A DNA stretch of 64,000 nucleotides, taken from Nageia nagi. Taxonomy: Eukaryota; Pinophyta. The translations under genes and the position numbers were made by a program. The stretch spans positions 154,442,001 to 154,506,000 of the forward strand of contig JBITNC010000001.1 of the NCBI GenBank assembly GCA_050084985.1. Direction: 5' to 3'. The number at the start of each line of letters is the position of its first letter. Position 1 is the first letter of the stretch. Below, piece after piece: positions 1-11,060 of the stretch. The notes under the pieces were generated by a model. That model saw only the letters and a program-made list of their open reading frames with translations. It was not told the DNA's origin and did no database searches.

Positions 1-239
1 ATATACCCCAAAAGAATCCTCTAATTTCAAACCCTAATACTATAATGTTGGCATTACCTCCCCAACCTCCTAAATTTCATTACTAGTCACAACATCTCAT
101 GTTACATGCTCCTCCTATTGTAAATATGAATACAAGTTCTTAAGACCAAGAGAGGATAAGGTAACTTGAAATTACAATAAGAAACCTGGCCAACCAAATG
201 AATTTATCAGAAATTAAGAATAATAACCCATGATATAAT

Positions 240-1095
240 ATGCCTAACTACCAATTTAAATATATATATATATATCCTCAATATAAAGCTTTTAATGATC
301 AAGCCTCTCCCTCCATTGAAATGTTTATGGTGTCTTCATCCACTTCTGAAGTTGGACCATTTGGTATCACTCAATGGTGTCCTATTTATTTTGATCCTCA
401 TGATCTTAATTCCTATATTATCTATCAACATCAACTTTTAGAAATTCATTAAGATGAAATGATGGAATATACCACAACATCAGAAGAACTAGAGGCTACT
501 TTTGATCCAATTACCAATTTTATAATGATGAATTTATAAGTGTCTGTGATATTTGTTGATCAAACAACTAATGTGAATACAAGAGCTTTTAATCTACAAT
601 ACCTCAACAAGCTACTACTATTCCACAAAATGTATCTTTTGGAAAAAAGGCTAAAGTTACTACATAATCACAAATAGCTGTAGGAAATATACCAAGTACA
701 ATTCAACAATAAATACCAAAAAAAGATCAACAAGAATAAGAAAGAGTTACTTTGGTACAAAGATTATCAGCACTTAGAAATAAAGCACCTCTTGCTAAAA
801 AAGAAACTCTTCCTCCTAGAGCTCTATAGAAGTCCAAAGATAAACTTGATATGCCTAGATATCCATTTATCATTGAGCAACAAAGAGAGAAAATTGCTCA
901 ATAATACAAGAATGGTAATGCACCAGATTCTAGTAAGTCATTGCTTCATGCATCCTATAATATTATTGAAGAACATAAAATGAATCCTATAAATATTTCT
1001 ATGTTTGATGCATTAATAATTTCTATACAAATGGACTTGTTGCAAGAGGCATTAAGGATGAAGAATAGTAAAAGATAGTATTTTGGTAAGAATTC
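240..1095 (+). pseudogene. G1 gag-like remnant
   Basis: This plus-strand coding remnant lies upstream of the protease. A 70-codon open stretch at 240-452 begins MPNYQFKYIY. The part from about 640 to 1080 reads as protein once stops are ignored, including a segment near 955-1060 resembling the gag-protease linker of plant Gypsy elements (YNIIEEHKMNPINISMFDAL). I see no CCHC zinc knuckle. The gag assignment rests on position just upstream of the protease and on the linker; the N-terminal part is not recognisable. Confidence 0.4.
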
Positions 1096-1096
1096 C

Positions 1097-1420
1097 ATGT
1101 TTTTCAATATAGAGTTGCCTCTCGTAACCCCTATAGGTTTTGTAAGACCTCCATTTTACATCTCTCTTAGATTTGAAGGATGGATTATACATAATTGTTT
1201 AATAGATACTAGAGTTACTAGTAATGTAATGCCTAAAGCTATAATTGAAGAAATGAATTTATACTACACAAGATGTGTAGAAGGTGTCTTGTAATTAGAT
1301 TCAACTCATATAGATATATTGGGATGTTACAAACATGTGAATATTGATTTGAACAAGTTTCCCCAAATTGTTTTCCTTAAGATATCATTTTTGTGTATCT
1401 TCCAACCTTATTTGGCATGT
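1097..1420 (+). pseudogene. G1 aspartic protease remnant
   Basis: This is a retropepsin-like segment. The open stretch at 1097-1294 contains NCLIDTRVTSNVMPKAIIEE, where LID followed by a degenerate glycine-alanine loop and NVMP matches the active-site region of Gypsy proteases. The glycine normally after the catalytic Asp is replaced (DTR), so the enzyme would be inactive. The frame continues past a stop near 1292 into a stretch reading LDSTHIDILGCYKHVNIDL. In the family the protease releases gag and pol domains from the polyprotein. It lies in order between gag and the RNase H-like segment. Confidence 0.6.
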
Positions 1421-1739
1421 GTCTTTCTATAGAATTTCATGCCAAATTATGAGGATTTTTGGCTCTAGAATACACACATTTAGAAATATAATTTGAAAAT
1501 AATAGATTCAATATTCCCAACAAAGGAAAAAACCCTATTCATATTAAAATAATACTTTCTAAGAACATGGTGAATGTGTCAGACACTATAGAACTCATCC
1601 ATGTAGACCCAGTCAGGGAAGCTTTAACTACTCTTGAAATACTTTCCCCTAAAGATATTAGCTACATAGTGACTGATGCTGGCATGGTAAACTATTTCTT
1701 ACATGAAAATAGTTAAGTTATTTTAATATCTACCAAAAA

Positions 1740-2185
1740 AGAGTAAAGAATCTAGAGTTTATACTTGATAATGCAAGATGCAAGTATGGAGTTACAGCTC
1801 ATGTAATATTGAAGTCAACTAAGGGAGGTTATAGAATATTTTCTTATAGAATTACTTGGATTTGTACTAATAATGTAATAAAATATAAATCTCTTTGTCT
1901 TGGAATGAGTTAAGCCACCAAAATGGGAGTAATATGTCTAAATATTTATGGTGATTTTTAACTTATCATCAAACAAGTCACAAATAAATACAATGCTAAG
2001 TATCATTACCTTAAATCTTATAGGAATAGAGTATGGGATTTAATGAAATCTTTTATTGCTATGAATTTCAAGTTAGTTCTAGGAAATATAATTAGATAGC
2101 TAATGATTTAGCTAGAAAGGGTGCAAAACTTAATCTTACTCACCACATTAGAGGTGCTAGAGGAGTCAAGGTGATAAATAGACCT
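1740..2185 (+). pseudogene. G1 RNase H-like domain located upstream of RT
   Basis: The decayed plus-strand reading shows the motif order of an RNase H of the type found as a second RNase H in Tat elements. FILDNARCKYGV corresponds to the first strand with the catalytic Asp. CTNNVIKYKSLCLGM corresponds to the NN-x-AEYEAL helix, with the catalytic Glu now Lys. NIYGDF is the GDS motif. After a frame change, ANDLARKGAK is the C-terminal N-x-x-AD-x-LA motif. TAA and TAG stops interrupt it. It lies between protease and RT, whereas Tat-1 in this window has the equivalent domain after RT. Confidence 0.68.
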
Positions 2186-2539
2186 TCAGTTCCAGACATG
2201 GTAAATTATTGGCAAATTTTTGACTCAAATGAACAAGTGCTTAATTTTCTTGTTGATGAAACTGTGAATCACATGTTTAGAGTTCAATATTTACCTAAAT
2301 GTTGCCAAGATTCATATGGTATTTAGATAAAAAATAATATTATTTCTAAAGGGATAATATCATTTAAAAGATTATTTGATTTAGATGATTTATGCATAGC
2401 AAAAAAATTATTCTTACAAAAATTATCTCACAAGGAAGTAGAGATTGATACCAAAAAGAGAATCAAGATTGGTTTTGAATGCACATTTTAAGAACAAGAT
2501 TCTATGATACAACTATGAAAATAATTTATTGATATTATT

Positions 2540-3665
2540 GCATGGATAGATGATGATTTGAAGACTTATGATGAAAATATCAATAATAGAACTTATTTTG
2601 GATGCTAAACCCTACCAGAAAAAAGTAAAAACTAGTTAACCCAAAATAGAGTAAGTTATGAAATATTAAATATTGAATATTCTTGATGCAAAGATCATAT
2701 ATCCAATCAAGCACTCAACTTGGGTTGCTAATTTAGTTCCAGTAAGGAAGAAGAATGGTGAAATCAAATTATGTGTTGATTTTTGAAATCTAAACTAGAT
2801 ATCTCTTAAAGATAATTATCCTCTTCCTCATATGGAATTTATGTTGCAAATAGTTGTTGGATCCTATAATTTTTTAATGATTTATGGATTCTCTAGTTTT
2901 AATCAAATTTGGGTCAAAGATGAAGATCAACATAAGACAACATTCATCACCAATTGGGACACCTTTGCTTTACAAATAATGCCATTTGGATTGTCCAATA
3001 TTGGAGCAACATTTCAATGAGAAATGGATCATGCAGTTGATGAGTTGATCAACAAAATTATTTTGGTATATTTAGATGATATTACCATTTTTTAAAACCC
3101 TAAAAGGATCACATTAATTATCTCTAGTAAGTATTTGAAAATTATAGATAGTTTGGGATTCCAACTAATTCCAAATAGGAAAATCTTATGGTCAATCAAG
3201 GAAAATTATTAAATCTTAGGGCATGTGGTGTCTGAAGAGGGATTATCTATTGATCTTAATAGAGATAATGCAATTGAAATAATTCCCTTGCCATCAAATA
3301 AAAAGGCCTTATGATCTTTTTTTAATTTCATCAAAAAGTTCATAAGTGACTTCTCAGGAATTGTTGCACCTATTACTACAATGCTAAAAAAAGATGCATA
3401 GTTTTTCTAGTCTAAAGAAGAAAAATAAGCCTTTCAAAACATTTAAAAGGCCATTGTTAGAGAATCAGTATTGAAAAATTCATATTTCTCCAAGGATTTC
3501 ATCATGTATGCATATGGAGCTAACAAGATTCTAGTAACAATTCTTGAACAAAAGAGTAATATGCAAGAATAATATTTTGTTTCTTTCCATATCCAAAAAT
3601 TGAATGAGCACTAATACACATATTTATTTATAGAGAAGCAAGTGTTTATAATTATGAAGGTCTTG
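2540..3665 (+). pseudogene. G1 reverse transcriptase and RNase H remnant
   Basis: This is a Gypsy RT with several stops. FVDIIAWIDDDLKTYDENI (about 2526-2582) is the linker before RT. WVANLVPVRKKNGEIKLCVD (about 2724-2785) is the first palm motif, and IMPFGLSNIGATFQ is near 2976-3017. The catalytic box YLDD is at 3069-3080. The thumb and connection follow, then the native RNase H from about 3400 (LKKDA, FIMYAYGANKILVTIL, FHIQKLNEH). The reading stops at about 3660 in MKVLKF, where the LINE begins. RT would copy element RNA to DNA and RNase H would remove the RNA strand. Nonsense codons make the copy non-functional. Confidence 0.85.
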
Positions 3666-4086
3666 AAATTTTTTTGAAGGAGGATCCTTTCTCGAAGGAA
3701 GTTTATAAAGGAGAAGGCCTAAAGGAGGGTGAAATCAACCAAAACAAGTATGAAATGGATAATAATTAGGAAGAAGTAGAAGAGGAAAAAGATGAAAATA
3801 AAGTGGATAGCTCCTCAATAGGTAACTTGATGGCCATGAATGATATATAGAAATAATTTCCATCTAAGGAGGAATGGAAAATAATGTTAGGAAAAAATAT
3901 AGGATTATTCAAAATGATAGTTAAAGAAACTCAAATGGAATGATAAATTTTGATAAGAAGCACATCCAAAGGAATACCTCTATTAGGATAAGTAAGAAGG
4001 AAAGAAATAGAAAGAGATATTGCTAATGAAAAATAAGGAACTTTGGACACCTTTGGGGGTAGAGCACTCTCCAAAAAGGGTTCCCA

Positions 4087-4870
4087 ATGTTAGTCCTCTC
4101 TTGGAATGTGAGGGACCTAAGCATCCCCTTAGAAAGTAGGCTTCTCCAAGAAATTTGTAGGAAGAAGAAGCTTGATGTAGTGTTCCTATAGGAGATAAAG
4201 GTGAAAGAAGAAAAAACTAAAATGGTAAAAAAGAGAATCTAGTTGAAAGCTGAAATAACATATGTACCAAATCAAGGAAACTTTGGGGGAATCATGTCCC
4301 TTTGGAACCCAAATTGGTTTTATGGAATAATAATAGAAACTAAAATAAAATTCATCTAGTTAAATCTTAGTCATAAGGTAACTAGGAAGAAGTTGAGCAC
4401 TATCAATATATACATATCCAATAAACTATTGGAAAGAATGAGACTATAGTAGAAATTGGAGGATATCATTACAAATAAAGAGGAAGAAAATTAGATCCTA
4501 GTAGGGTATTTCAACTCCCCATTGAGTTCATAAGAGAAATCCAAAGGCATAATAGAAGGGACCCAACTTATAGGGATGATAGATGTATAGATGCTCCTAG
4601 ATAACATAGGTTTGATTGACCTAAGAATCAATGAAACTAAGTATATATGGATGAACAAGCAAGTAGGGGGAAATTATATATGGATTAACAATAAAGTAGG
4701 GGGAAAGTTAATTATGTACAAACTTGAAATAATATTAGTATCCCAAGATTGGATAAATGAATTCCCCAACTATCATCTACAAGCCCTACCAAGAATTGGA
4801 TATGACAAGAGTGCGCTCCTTTTGAAAATTAAAGATTGGGTTGTCAAAAATCATCCCTTTTGATTTGAAA
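4087..4870 (+). pseudogene. LINE ORF2 endonuclease remnant
   Basis: This is an exonuclease-endonuclease-phosphatase type domain at the start of LINE ORF2. It opens with VLSWNVRDL, the N-terminal motif of plant LINE endonucleases. ILVGYFNSP stands where GDFN is expected, so a metal-binding Asp is lost. The open stretch 4591-4863 holds NIGLIDLRINETKYIWMN and a direct in-frame duplication (NYIWINNKVGGK). The final motif reads GYDKSALLL in place of SDH-type residues. Stops appear at CAG or TGG positions read as TAG. The family enzyme nicks target DNA to start target-primed reverse transcription. Confidence 0.7.
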
Positions 4871-5109
4871 ATATGTGGCTAAGCCACTTGAAGCTAAAAT
4901 AAAGAATTGAATAGTGATGGAATATAGGAAGAAAAGATAGTTCTTTACAATCTGCACAATACTCTAGCTCAGGAGGAGACCAAATGGAGATAGAAATCAA
5001 GAGTTAATTAGCTTCAAGAAGGAGACCACAACACAAGGTTATTCAAAATGAAAACCTTCAAGAAAAGAGGAAAGAACAAAATTTTGAAGATTAATAACAA
5101 ATAGAGAAA

Positions 5110-6400
5110 CCTTATGTGGGATATCAGGGAAATCAAAGAAACTAGTATCAAATTATTTCACCAACTCTTATCCATGGAAGAAGACTTGAATAATAATCAA
5201 ATAGAAGAAATTTTGAGGAATGTCCCAAAGTTAGTGATTAATGATCAAAATAGAAGAATCTTACTACCCTTTTTTTATGCTAACATAAAAGACACTATCT
5301 TCTCCATGATACACAACAAATCCCTAGGACTGGATGACTTCCCTACCAAATTTTTTGCAAAGGTTTTGGAGAACTACGAGGATAAAAGTTTCTTAAGCAA
5401 CAAGATAAATTCAATCTTTTGAACAACTTCTTAAACCTGGAATACTACCTTACTAAATTTAATCCTAAAAGTAGTGAATACTAAGGACTTAAAACAATTT
5501 TGCTTGATTAGTCTATGTAATGTGGTTCATAAAATTCTAACCAAAACTATGGTCAACAAACTAAGGATGATTCTTTCCCATCTTATCTCCCCTAAACAAG
5601 GTATATTTATCCAAGGAAGATAGATTATTGATGGGATTATTGAGATGCATGAAGTATTACATTCAGCTTAAACTAAAAAATATGGTAACCTTTCTCCTGA
5701 AATTAGATATGTACAAGGTATATGATAGAGTGAACTAGGCATTCTTGGACACAATTTGTGAGAAATTTGGATTCTCAACAACATGGTGAACCTAGATACA
5801 CCAATGCATCTACATGGCTTCCTTCTTAATGTTAATAAATGGAGAAGCTACAAGATTCTTTTATTCAAAAAGAGGGATTATACAAGGTGATCTAATATCC
5901 CTATATTTATTCATCATAATGGATAAAGCCTTGGGAAGAAGAATCAGGGATTGGAAAAACCTTGGAAGAATTTAGGGAATTAAATCAGGGAGAGATAATA
6001 TTGTTAGTGCCCAAAACCATTTTGTGGATGATATAATAATTTTTGAAAAGACATTTATGGTGGAATAAAGGCATTATCTAAATATTTTATAACTCTATGA
6101 AGGTGCATCGCAATAGAAAATAAACTACGATAAAAGAAAACTATTCTTTATCCATACTCATATCAATTGGAAAAGGAAGATTGCAGATATTTTCAATTGC
6201 CAAATTAAAAGCCTCATTATGACTTACTTAGGAATGCCATTATTTGTTGGGCCATCTAGGAAAAACTTATGGCTGCCTTTGATTGAGATATTCTAGAAGA
6301 AACTTGTAGGGTGGAAGGGAGCTACTTTATTGATAGCTAGAAAATGTCTCTTAGTAAAAACTATTCTTTAAAGTATGCATGTCTACTATGCTTTAGTTTT
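5110..6400 (+). pseudogene. LINE ORF2 reverse transcriptase remnant
   Basis: This is a non-LTR RT. The open stretch 5114-5422 contains ILLPFFYANIKDTIFSM and NKSLGLDDFPTKFF (the KSPGxDG motif). LISLCNVVHKILTKTMVNKL follows near 5500-5560, then ISPKQGIFIQGR, the fingers and palm motifs of LINE RTs. The catalytic box survives as FVDD near 6025-6045 (HFVDDIIIF). The reading needs several frame changes and stop read-throughs. It continues from the endonuclease in the same orientation, supporting one ORF2. Confidence 0.75.
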
Positions 6401-6459
6401 TGAAATTTTGATTAGCATATGTAAGCAAATTGATCAAATATATAATATATTCCTTTGTA

Positions 6460-7560
6460 TTAGAATGGAGGAGAAAAGGATAATTTCCCAAGTAAGTTGG
6501 AGTAAAGTTTGCAAGCTAAAGTGCAAGGAGGACTTGGACATTGTAGCCTATGCCAATTTAACATTATGCTATGAGGAAAGCTGGCATGGAAGATAAGCAT
6601 ACGAGAGGAAAAGAAATACATAAATATATTCCAAAACAAATAACTAAAGGATGGATCTAACTTCATTAAAACAAATTCAAATAGGAGAGGATCAACTTTC
6701 TAGAAAGGCATTTCCAAGATCAGGCACTTTTTGAAGGAGAATATCTCTTAGAGCATTGATACTGGTCAAGATGTACAGTTTTTGGAAGATGAATGGATTG
6801 GTGACCAACCCCTCATATAAATTCCAAACCTATCAAATTTAGTCATATGGACTAGGAACAATGTGGATTAGAAAGCCCAATATTATATGGATGTCAACAA
6901 CATATAAAGAGGTTGGAGGATGCTTCAACTTTTGGGATAAGATCTTGCATTGGTTGTAGAAGTAGTCAACAATATGATAGTATCAATAGCCTTACCTCTA
7001 GACTATGAGTCAAAAAATCCTAGGTGAAAACCAAAAAAAGGAGGTTGGTACTCAATAAAGCTAGCTATCTAGCCCTCCTGGAGGCTAACTCTAATGATTT
7101 TTTGATCAAGAAAATTTAGCTTAAAGGGGTTACTCTTAAAATAACCCACTTCCTATAGTTCATATATAAGAAATGAATCTCCACCATTAATAATATAAGG
7201 AAGAGAGGATAAATATTGGTCAATATATGCTCTTTATGCTACAAAGTAGAGGAATTAATTGACCATCTTTGCTAATTCTACCCTTTCACTTAGGAAGTCT
7301 ATAGGGGTATCCTTGGGAAGAAAAGATTCAAACTTGATGTTTATATCATAAACTCAATCTCCAAATGGTCTCCTAATGTCCCAAGCAAAGAGGAAAAATG
7401 AATAGGGGCCATAAAACTTCCCCATAGTCTCTTGGAGATATGGAAGGAAAGGAACATGAATATATTATGAGAAAAAATAATGATAGTGGAGAGATTGATA
7501 AAACATATACACTATATGACTAATGAGAATTGGAAGATCATTTGTAAATATGGAGAGAAG
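6460..7560 (+). pseudogene. LINE ORF2 C-terminal region with zinc-binding segment
   Basis: This continues ORF2 on the plus strand. A segment around 7040-7300 reads AYLALLEANSNDFLIKKIW, then NICSLCYKVEELIDHLC, matching the zf-RVT segment downstream of many plant LINE RTs (C-x-x-C, H, C spacing). From about 7410 the reading LPHSLLEIWKERNMN resembles the tail of that family. Frames are broken throughout. Minus-strand open stretches here (6460-6666, 7538-7744) are overlaps of this decayed ORF and I do not treat them as genes. Confidence 0.5.
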
Positions 7561-7764
7561 GATTTAGATTCAGGTAGGGAGGGTGGGGAAGCATGTATCT
7601 CACATAATCAGTATGGTTGAAAGAAGGTATTCCTAGAGGAGAGCATGTGTGGAAGTGACATGCTATCTCCCCATACAAATGCCATGGATCAAAAGAAGAT
7701 TGGTTGCTGATAGTAAGGATAGGTGGAGGATCCATATTTTGCACTTGAGTAGGTAAATTGCATT

Positions 7765-8056
7765 TTTCCTATTAGAACAAATTTCCTATTGCCAACCTTT
7801 ATGTTGTTTACATGCAAAAAAGATGATAGGATAGAAATATCTATAACTAGCTATGGGAGAAGAACTTAGGAAGGACCAAGAGGTATGAAGAATATTATGT
7901 AATGGGGGCATAGATAGTTTTATGGATGCCTTGAATGGCCATAATTGAAGATGGTTGAGGTAGGTAGCATATTCTTGGGATGAAGGAAGAGTGTTGGTGG
8001 GTGGGTGATACTTATCAATCAACCTTGCATTGATTGAGGGAGCTATAGGAATTTCC
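7765..8056. other. Unassigned spacer after LINE ORF2
   Basis: There is no supportable gene. The sequence is AT-rich with short plus-strand protein-like fragments that cannot be joined. The 97-codon minus-strand open stretch at 7786-8079 has no recognisable domain and lies in decayed DNA, so I do not call it. Confidence 0.4.
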
Positions 8057-8059
8057 AAT

Positions 8060-8820
8060 TTAGGATGAACGTATAGCAAAAAAATGAGGAATCTAATCTC
8101 TAAAGTATATATGTTTTATGGGAAAGGGGTCCCTCTCCTAGAGATGAGACAATATGCCTACCCAATTTCTTCTATTCAGGATGAGGTGGAAAATTTAATT
8201 ATGAAGCTATTCACCATGGAAGGTAGATACACTAAACATTTTGGGGTGCACTTTATTTGTTAAATCATTTTAGGGGAACATATAAGATCAATATTCCCTT
8301 TTTACTATTTTACTCTTTGAATGCATGCATTAGAAAGAATAGGAGAGCAATGCAAATTCACCAAGGATTAATCAAAATCTTGGTGGACTTTGAGTGCCTA
8401 GGAGTAAGGAGGGTGAGGCCCCTATATCAACAAGTATCTATATCCCCCTTGCCAACACCTATAGAGTCCTCTGGGAATAGATATCAAAATATTCCTCCTC
8501 CATCTAGGGAGCCTATCATCCCTCTGATTATGGTGGTCTCTTTAGATTTAGAGGATTCTATATTAGGTGATGGTAAGAAGGAAATTGGCACTAAAGAGAG
8601 GATAAATCTAATGGATTACTCTAATGATGATGAAGATGAGGATGAAGAGATGAAAGTAGTTAGGATGGAGGTTGAGAGAGAGAAGAAAATGGAAGTGATG
8701 ACACCACCAAATGTTATGGGTATGGAGGAGATCCCCCTTGAGAATTCCCTAAACCTACTAAAAGAGGAGGATTTAAAAGAGCTTTGGGTCCCTTCAAAAG
8801 AATCAGATGGTTGGCACTAG
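8060..8820 (+). pseudogene. Unidentified protein remnant with acidic C-terminus
   Basis: I do not recognise this coding remnant. The open frame 8257-8820 (187 codons) reads INIPFLLFYSLNACI, then HQGLIKILVDFECLG, then a proline-rich stretch, then a very acidic tract (NDDEDEDEEMK) and a charged C-terminus. Just upstream in another frame (about 8105-8265), VPLLEMRQYAYPISSIQDEV and MEGRYTKHFGVHF read as the N-terminal part, so one frameshift near 8260 probably divides one protein. It lies between LINE ORF2 and an A-rich tail. It could be LINE ORF1 of a second copy, a captured gene or a separate element's protein. Confidence 0.35.
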
Positions 8821-9530
8821 TCACCCCCTAAGTTTGGATATACAAATGTAGGTCCACTTATGGAAATCAAAACTAGATGATTAAGGAGGAGATGGAGTAT
8901 CTTTAGCATTACTAAGTGGATCAGAACCCCCAAAAGAAATGCTCCAGGTAGGACCCTACGGGCCCTAACAAGTTATAGATGCTCATTCCCAAAATGAGAT
9001 TCAAGAAGGTCTATAAGAAGTAAAGATAGTTTGTTGAATGAATTTGAATCTATAAGAGAGGAAAAGATTGGAGGAATGTTCATCTAGTCAAAAGACCAAT
9101 GAAGGCTATTCAATGCCCATGGTTTAACAAATAGAAACTTGGTAGGGACAAGTGGAAGTTGACCTTGGCTTCTTATCAGAAGGAGATCCCTATGGCCACT
9201 CCAATCTCAAATTCAAAAGGTTTTACAAATATGAAAATGAAACTTCTTTAGGACTACTTCAAAAAGAAAGACTCAAACTTTGAAATTGATTAGAGTTCAA
9301 TGGTGCATCTAGTGTGTGGTTAGTGTGATCAGAAGCTTGTAGAGAAAGTTGATAGTTGATAACAAGTAGCTTCCTATTCATCTACAAAGAAATTTTGTGA
9401 TAGTTTTTTACTCAAATGTAATACTAAAAAATATCTATATCATCATGTATATATAGGTTTTGGGGTCATATTTTCTAGAAACCACATTATAAATATTTTT
9501 TACCCTTACCAAAAAAAACAACAAAGTTGG
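8821..9530 (+). other. Non-coding tail region ending in A-rich tract
   Basis: Broken plus-strand coding-like fragments run to about 9380, followed by AT-rich DNA and TTTACCC-TTACC-A(8)-CAAC near 9500-9525. The A-rich end directly before the resumption of G1 suggests the 3' end of a retroposed insert. No gene is supportable here. Confidence 0.4.
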
Positions 9531-9539
9531 TAAAATGAA

Positions 9540-10115
9540 GAGGTATTTATGAAAATGTTTGCAATGGCTTCTCAAATTCTAATAATTATTAAGGAATTAG
9601 AGCCATAACATAACCAATTTTGATGGAATTAAAGGTATCTCTATGGGAAGATAGAATCAATGTAAAGGCTATAATTAAAACATCACCCTATGCACTAGTA
9701 TATGGTAAAAGACTTGTATTGCATATTTAGTTGGAATTTCCTACTATACAAATGTTGAAAGAATTTGAAGATATTAAACTGGAACCATTACATAAATGGT
9801 CTAATTAGTTTTTGTAGATAAAAGAAGATCAAGAAAGGGCTTACAAAGAATTTAAATACAAACAAAAGTTGGTGAAGAAATGGTTTGAAAAGAAAAAATC
9901 ATCTTAAGTCTCATTTCAAGTAGGTGACTTAGTGCTAAAGTAGGACAAGGATCAAGCTAAATCTGGTAAGTATCAAAAGTTTGATTCTTGCTGGTTTAGG
10001 ACCTATGTGATTACTCATGCAATGGAGAATAATGTATTCAAGATAACAAATATCTCCATATTCTAGGAGCTATTGATCCTAATCAAAAGGATCCACCTCA
10101 AGCACTACCATGCAA
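9540..10115 (+). pseudogene. G1 integrase C-terminal remnant
   Basis: The plus-strand reading resumes G1 with the end of a Gypsy integrase: KTSPYALVYGKRLVL (about 9689-9732), FPTIQMLKEFEDIKLEPLHK, then ERAYKEFKYKQKLVKKWF, FQVGDLVLK and FRTYVITHAMENNVFKIT, the GPF/GPY-type module before the end of pol. The catalytic core (DD-E) is absent, having been lost between 3.66 and 9.54 kb. Stops interrupt it, many of them TAG. It ends with LKHYHAS near 10115, as pol C-termini often do (HLKxY). Confidence 0.65.
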
Positions 10116-10153
10116 GTTGAAAGTGTCAGTTGGCATATGTACATTTGTAAAGT

Positions 10154-10325
10154 AATGTAAATAGGTGTGATGTAGGTTAGATTAAATAAGATTTATTTGA
10201 ATTTATGCATAATTTTTGTTTTTATGTTCCCAATCACTCAATGTAAATAGGTGTGATGTAGGTTAGTTTAAATATGATTTATTTGAATTTGTACATAATT
10301 TTTATTTTATGTGCCAAATCACTCA
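10154..10325 (+). repeat. Tandem duplication, 87 bp unit, two copies
   Basis: ATGTAAATAGGTGTGATGTA starts at 10154 and again at 10241. The copies run on with small differences to AATCACTCA. The duplication sits directly after the G1 pol end and may lie in its 3' UTR or LTR. Confidence 0.85.
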
Positions 10326-10620
10326 AGACCTTTGAATTAATGATTAGCATTGCCCCTTAAATGCCACACATAGATCACAACCCTCCATGCTACCACATGT
10401 CCTCATATATTCATTTGCTAAAATTGCTAATCCTAAAAAATAATTATCATGAGTACTAATCTAGGATAGATGATAATTTGAGTCCATTCTCACCTAATTC
10501 CTCCAAAATGTAAGCAACCAAACAAAGGAGGATTATAGAGCTTGAGGAATATTTGTAGAATAAATAGAAGTCATAGAAATTGAAGGTGAAAATGATATAT
10601 ACAAAGGAGAAGCTTCAATG
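10326..10620. other. AT-rich spacer, nothing recognised
   Basis: About 300 bases with no open frame or repeat I can support. Confidence 0.5.
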
Positions 10621-10621
10621 G

Positions 10622-11060
10622 CTCATCCTAAGCAATAATTGATTGAAATAGTAAACACTATAGAATCCCAAAAATACCATACAAAGCAAAGAGGGAGAGA
10701 ATTAGTGGAAAATATCACATGATGGAAATACATGAAAAGAGAGAAAGCTGATACATGGAGAATGAATGTGAATAACACCTACTCTGATACCTATAAAATT
10801 ATGAGAGAAAATAACATACCAAAATCTATTACTATTATTCATTCTGGTCTAGTATACTATATTACTTTCCATACATTCAACTATTTAGAGCTAGTGGAGC
10901 AAATGATCAAAAGAATGAAATACAATTCTACCCAAATAATGGGATATTTTACACATAGAGATAATTATTTTATTAATTACTCTCTGAAAGCCATTGATAG
11001 AGCCTTCTCAGTGGTAAAAAGCTTTACAAAACATAGATTTATGAATAGTAAACCTTGAAA
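10622..11060 (+). pseudogene. Unidentified protein remnant, N-terminal part
   Basis: I do not recognise this protein. A plus-strand reading starts near ATGGCTCATCC (about 10618) and is open at 10732-11058 (108 codons). It begins MKREKADTWRMNVNNTYSDT and contains SITIIHSGLVYYITFHTF and a C-terminal KAIDRAFSVVKSFTKHRF. No signal peptide or clear membrane segment is visible. It is followed by more decayed plus-strand coding sequence up to 14.1 kb, possibly one protein or element. Codon-like periodicity and stops at CAA/CAG positions argue for a former gene; the function is unknown. Confidence 0.35.

Larger units (their letters stand above)
1..3665 (+). mobile_element. Ty3/Gypsy element G1, left part (decayed)
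   Basis: This is the left part of an old Gypsy element on the plus strand. The domains run protease (about 1.1-1.4 kb), an RNase H-like segment (1.74-2.18 kb), RT (2.54-3.42 kb) and the element's own RNase H (3.4-3.66 kb). The integrase C-terminus resumes at 9.54 kb, after a LINE. Every domain carries several in-frame stops and frameshifts, so the copy is dead. Its 5' LTR lies outside the window and I do not see a 3' LTR. The core integrase is missing, so there is a deletion as well as an insertion. Confidence 0.75.
3666..9530 (+). mobile_element. LINE (L1-like) insertion plus attached unassigned segment
   Basis: Between two parts of G1 lies a plus-strand LINE with the order ORF1 tail (about 3.69-4.06 kb), apurinic endonuclease (4.09-4.87 kb), RT (5.1-6.4 kb) and C-terminal zinc-binding segment (about 7.0-7.3 kb). 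An A-rich tail (CCAAAAAAAACAACAAAG) stands near 9505-9525, just before G1 resumes, as expected for target-primed insertion. I could not find a clear target-site duplication. The stretch 7.76-9.5 kb between the LINE ORF2 end and the tail is not typical LINE 3' UTR and may be a separate insertion. Confidence 0.65.
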
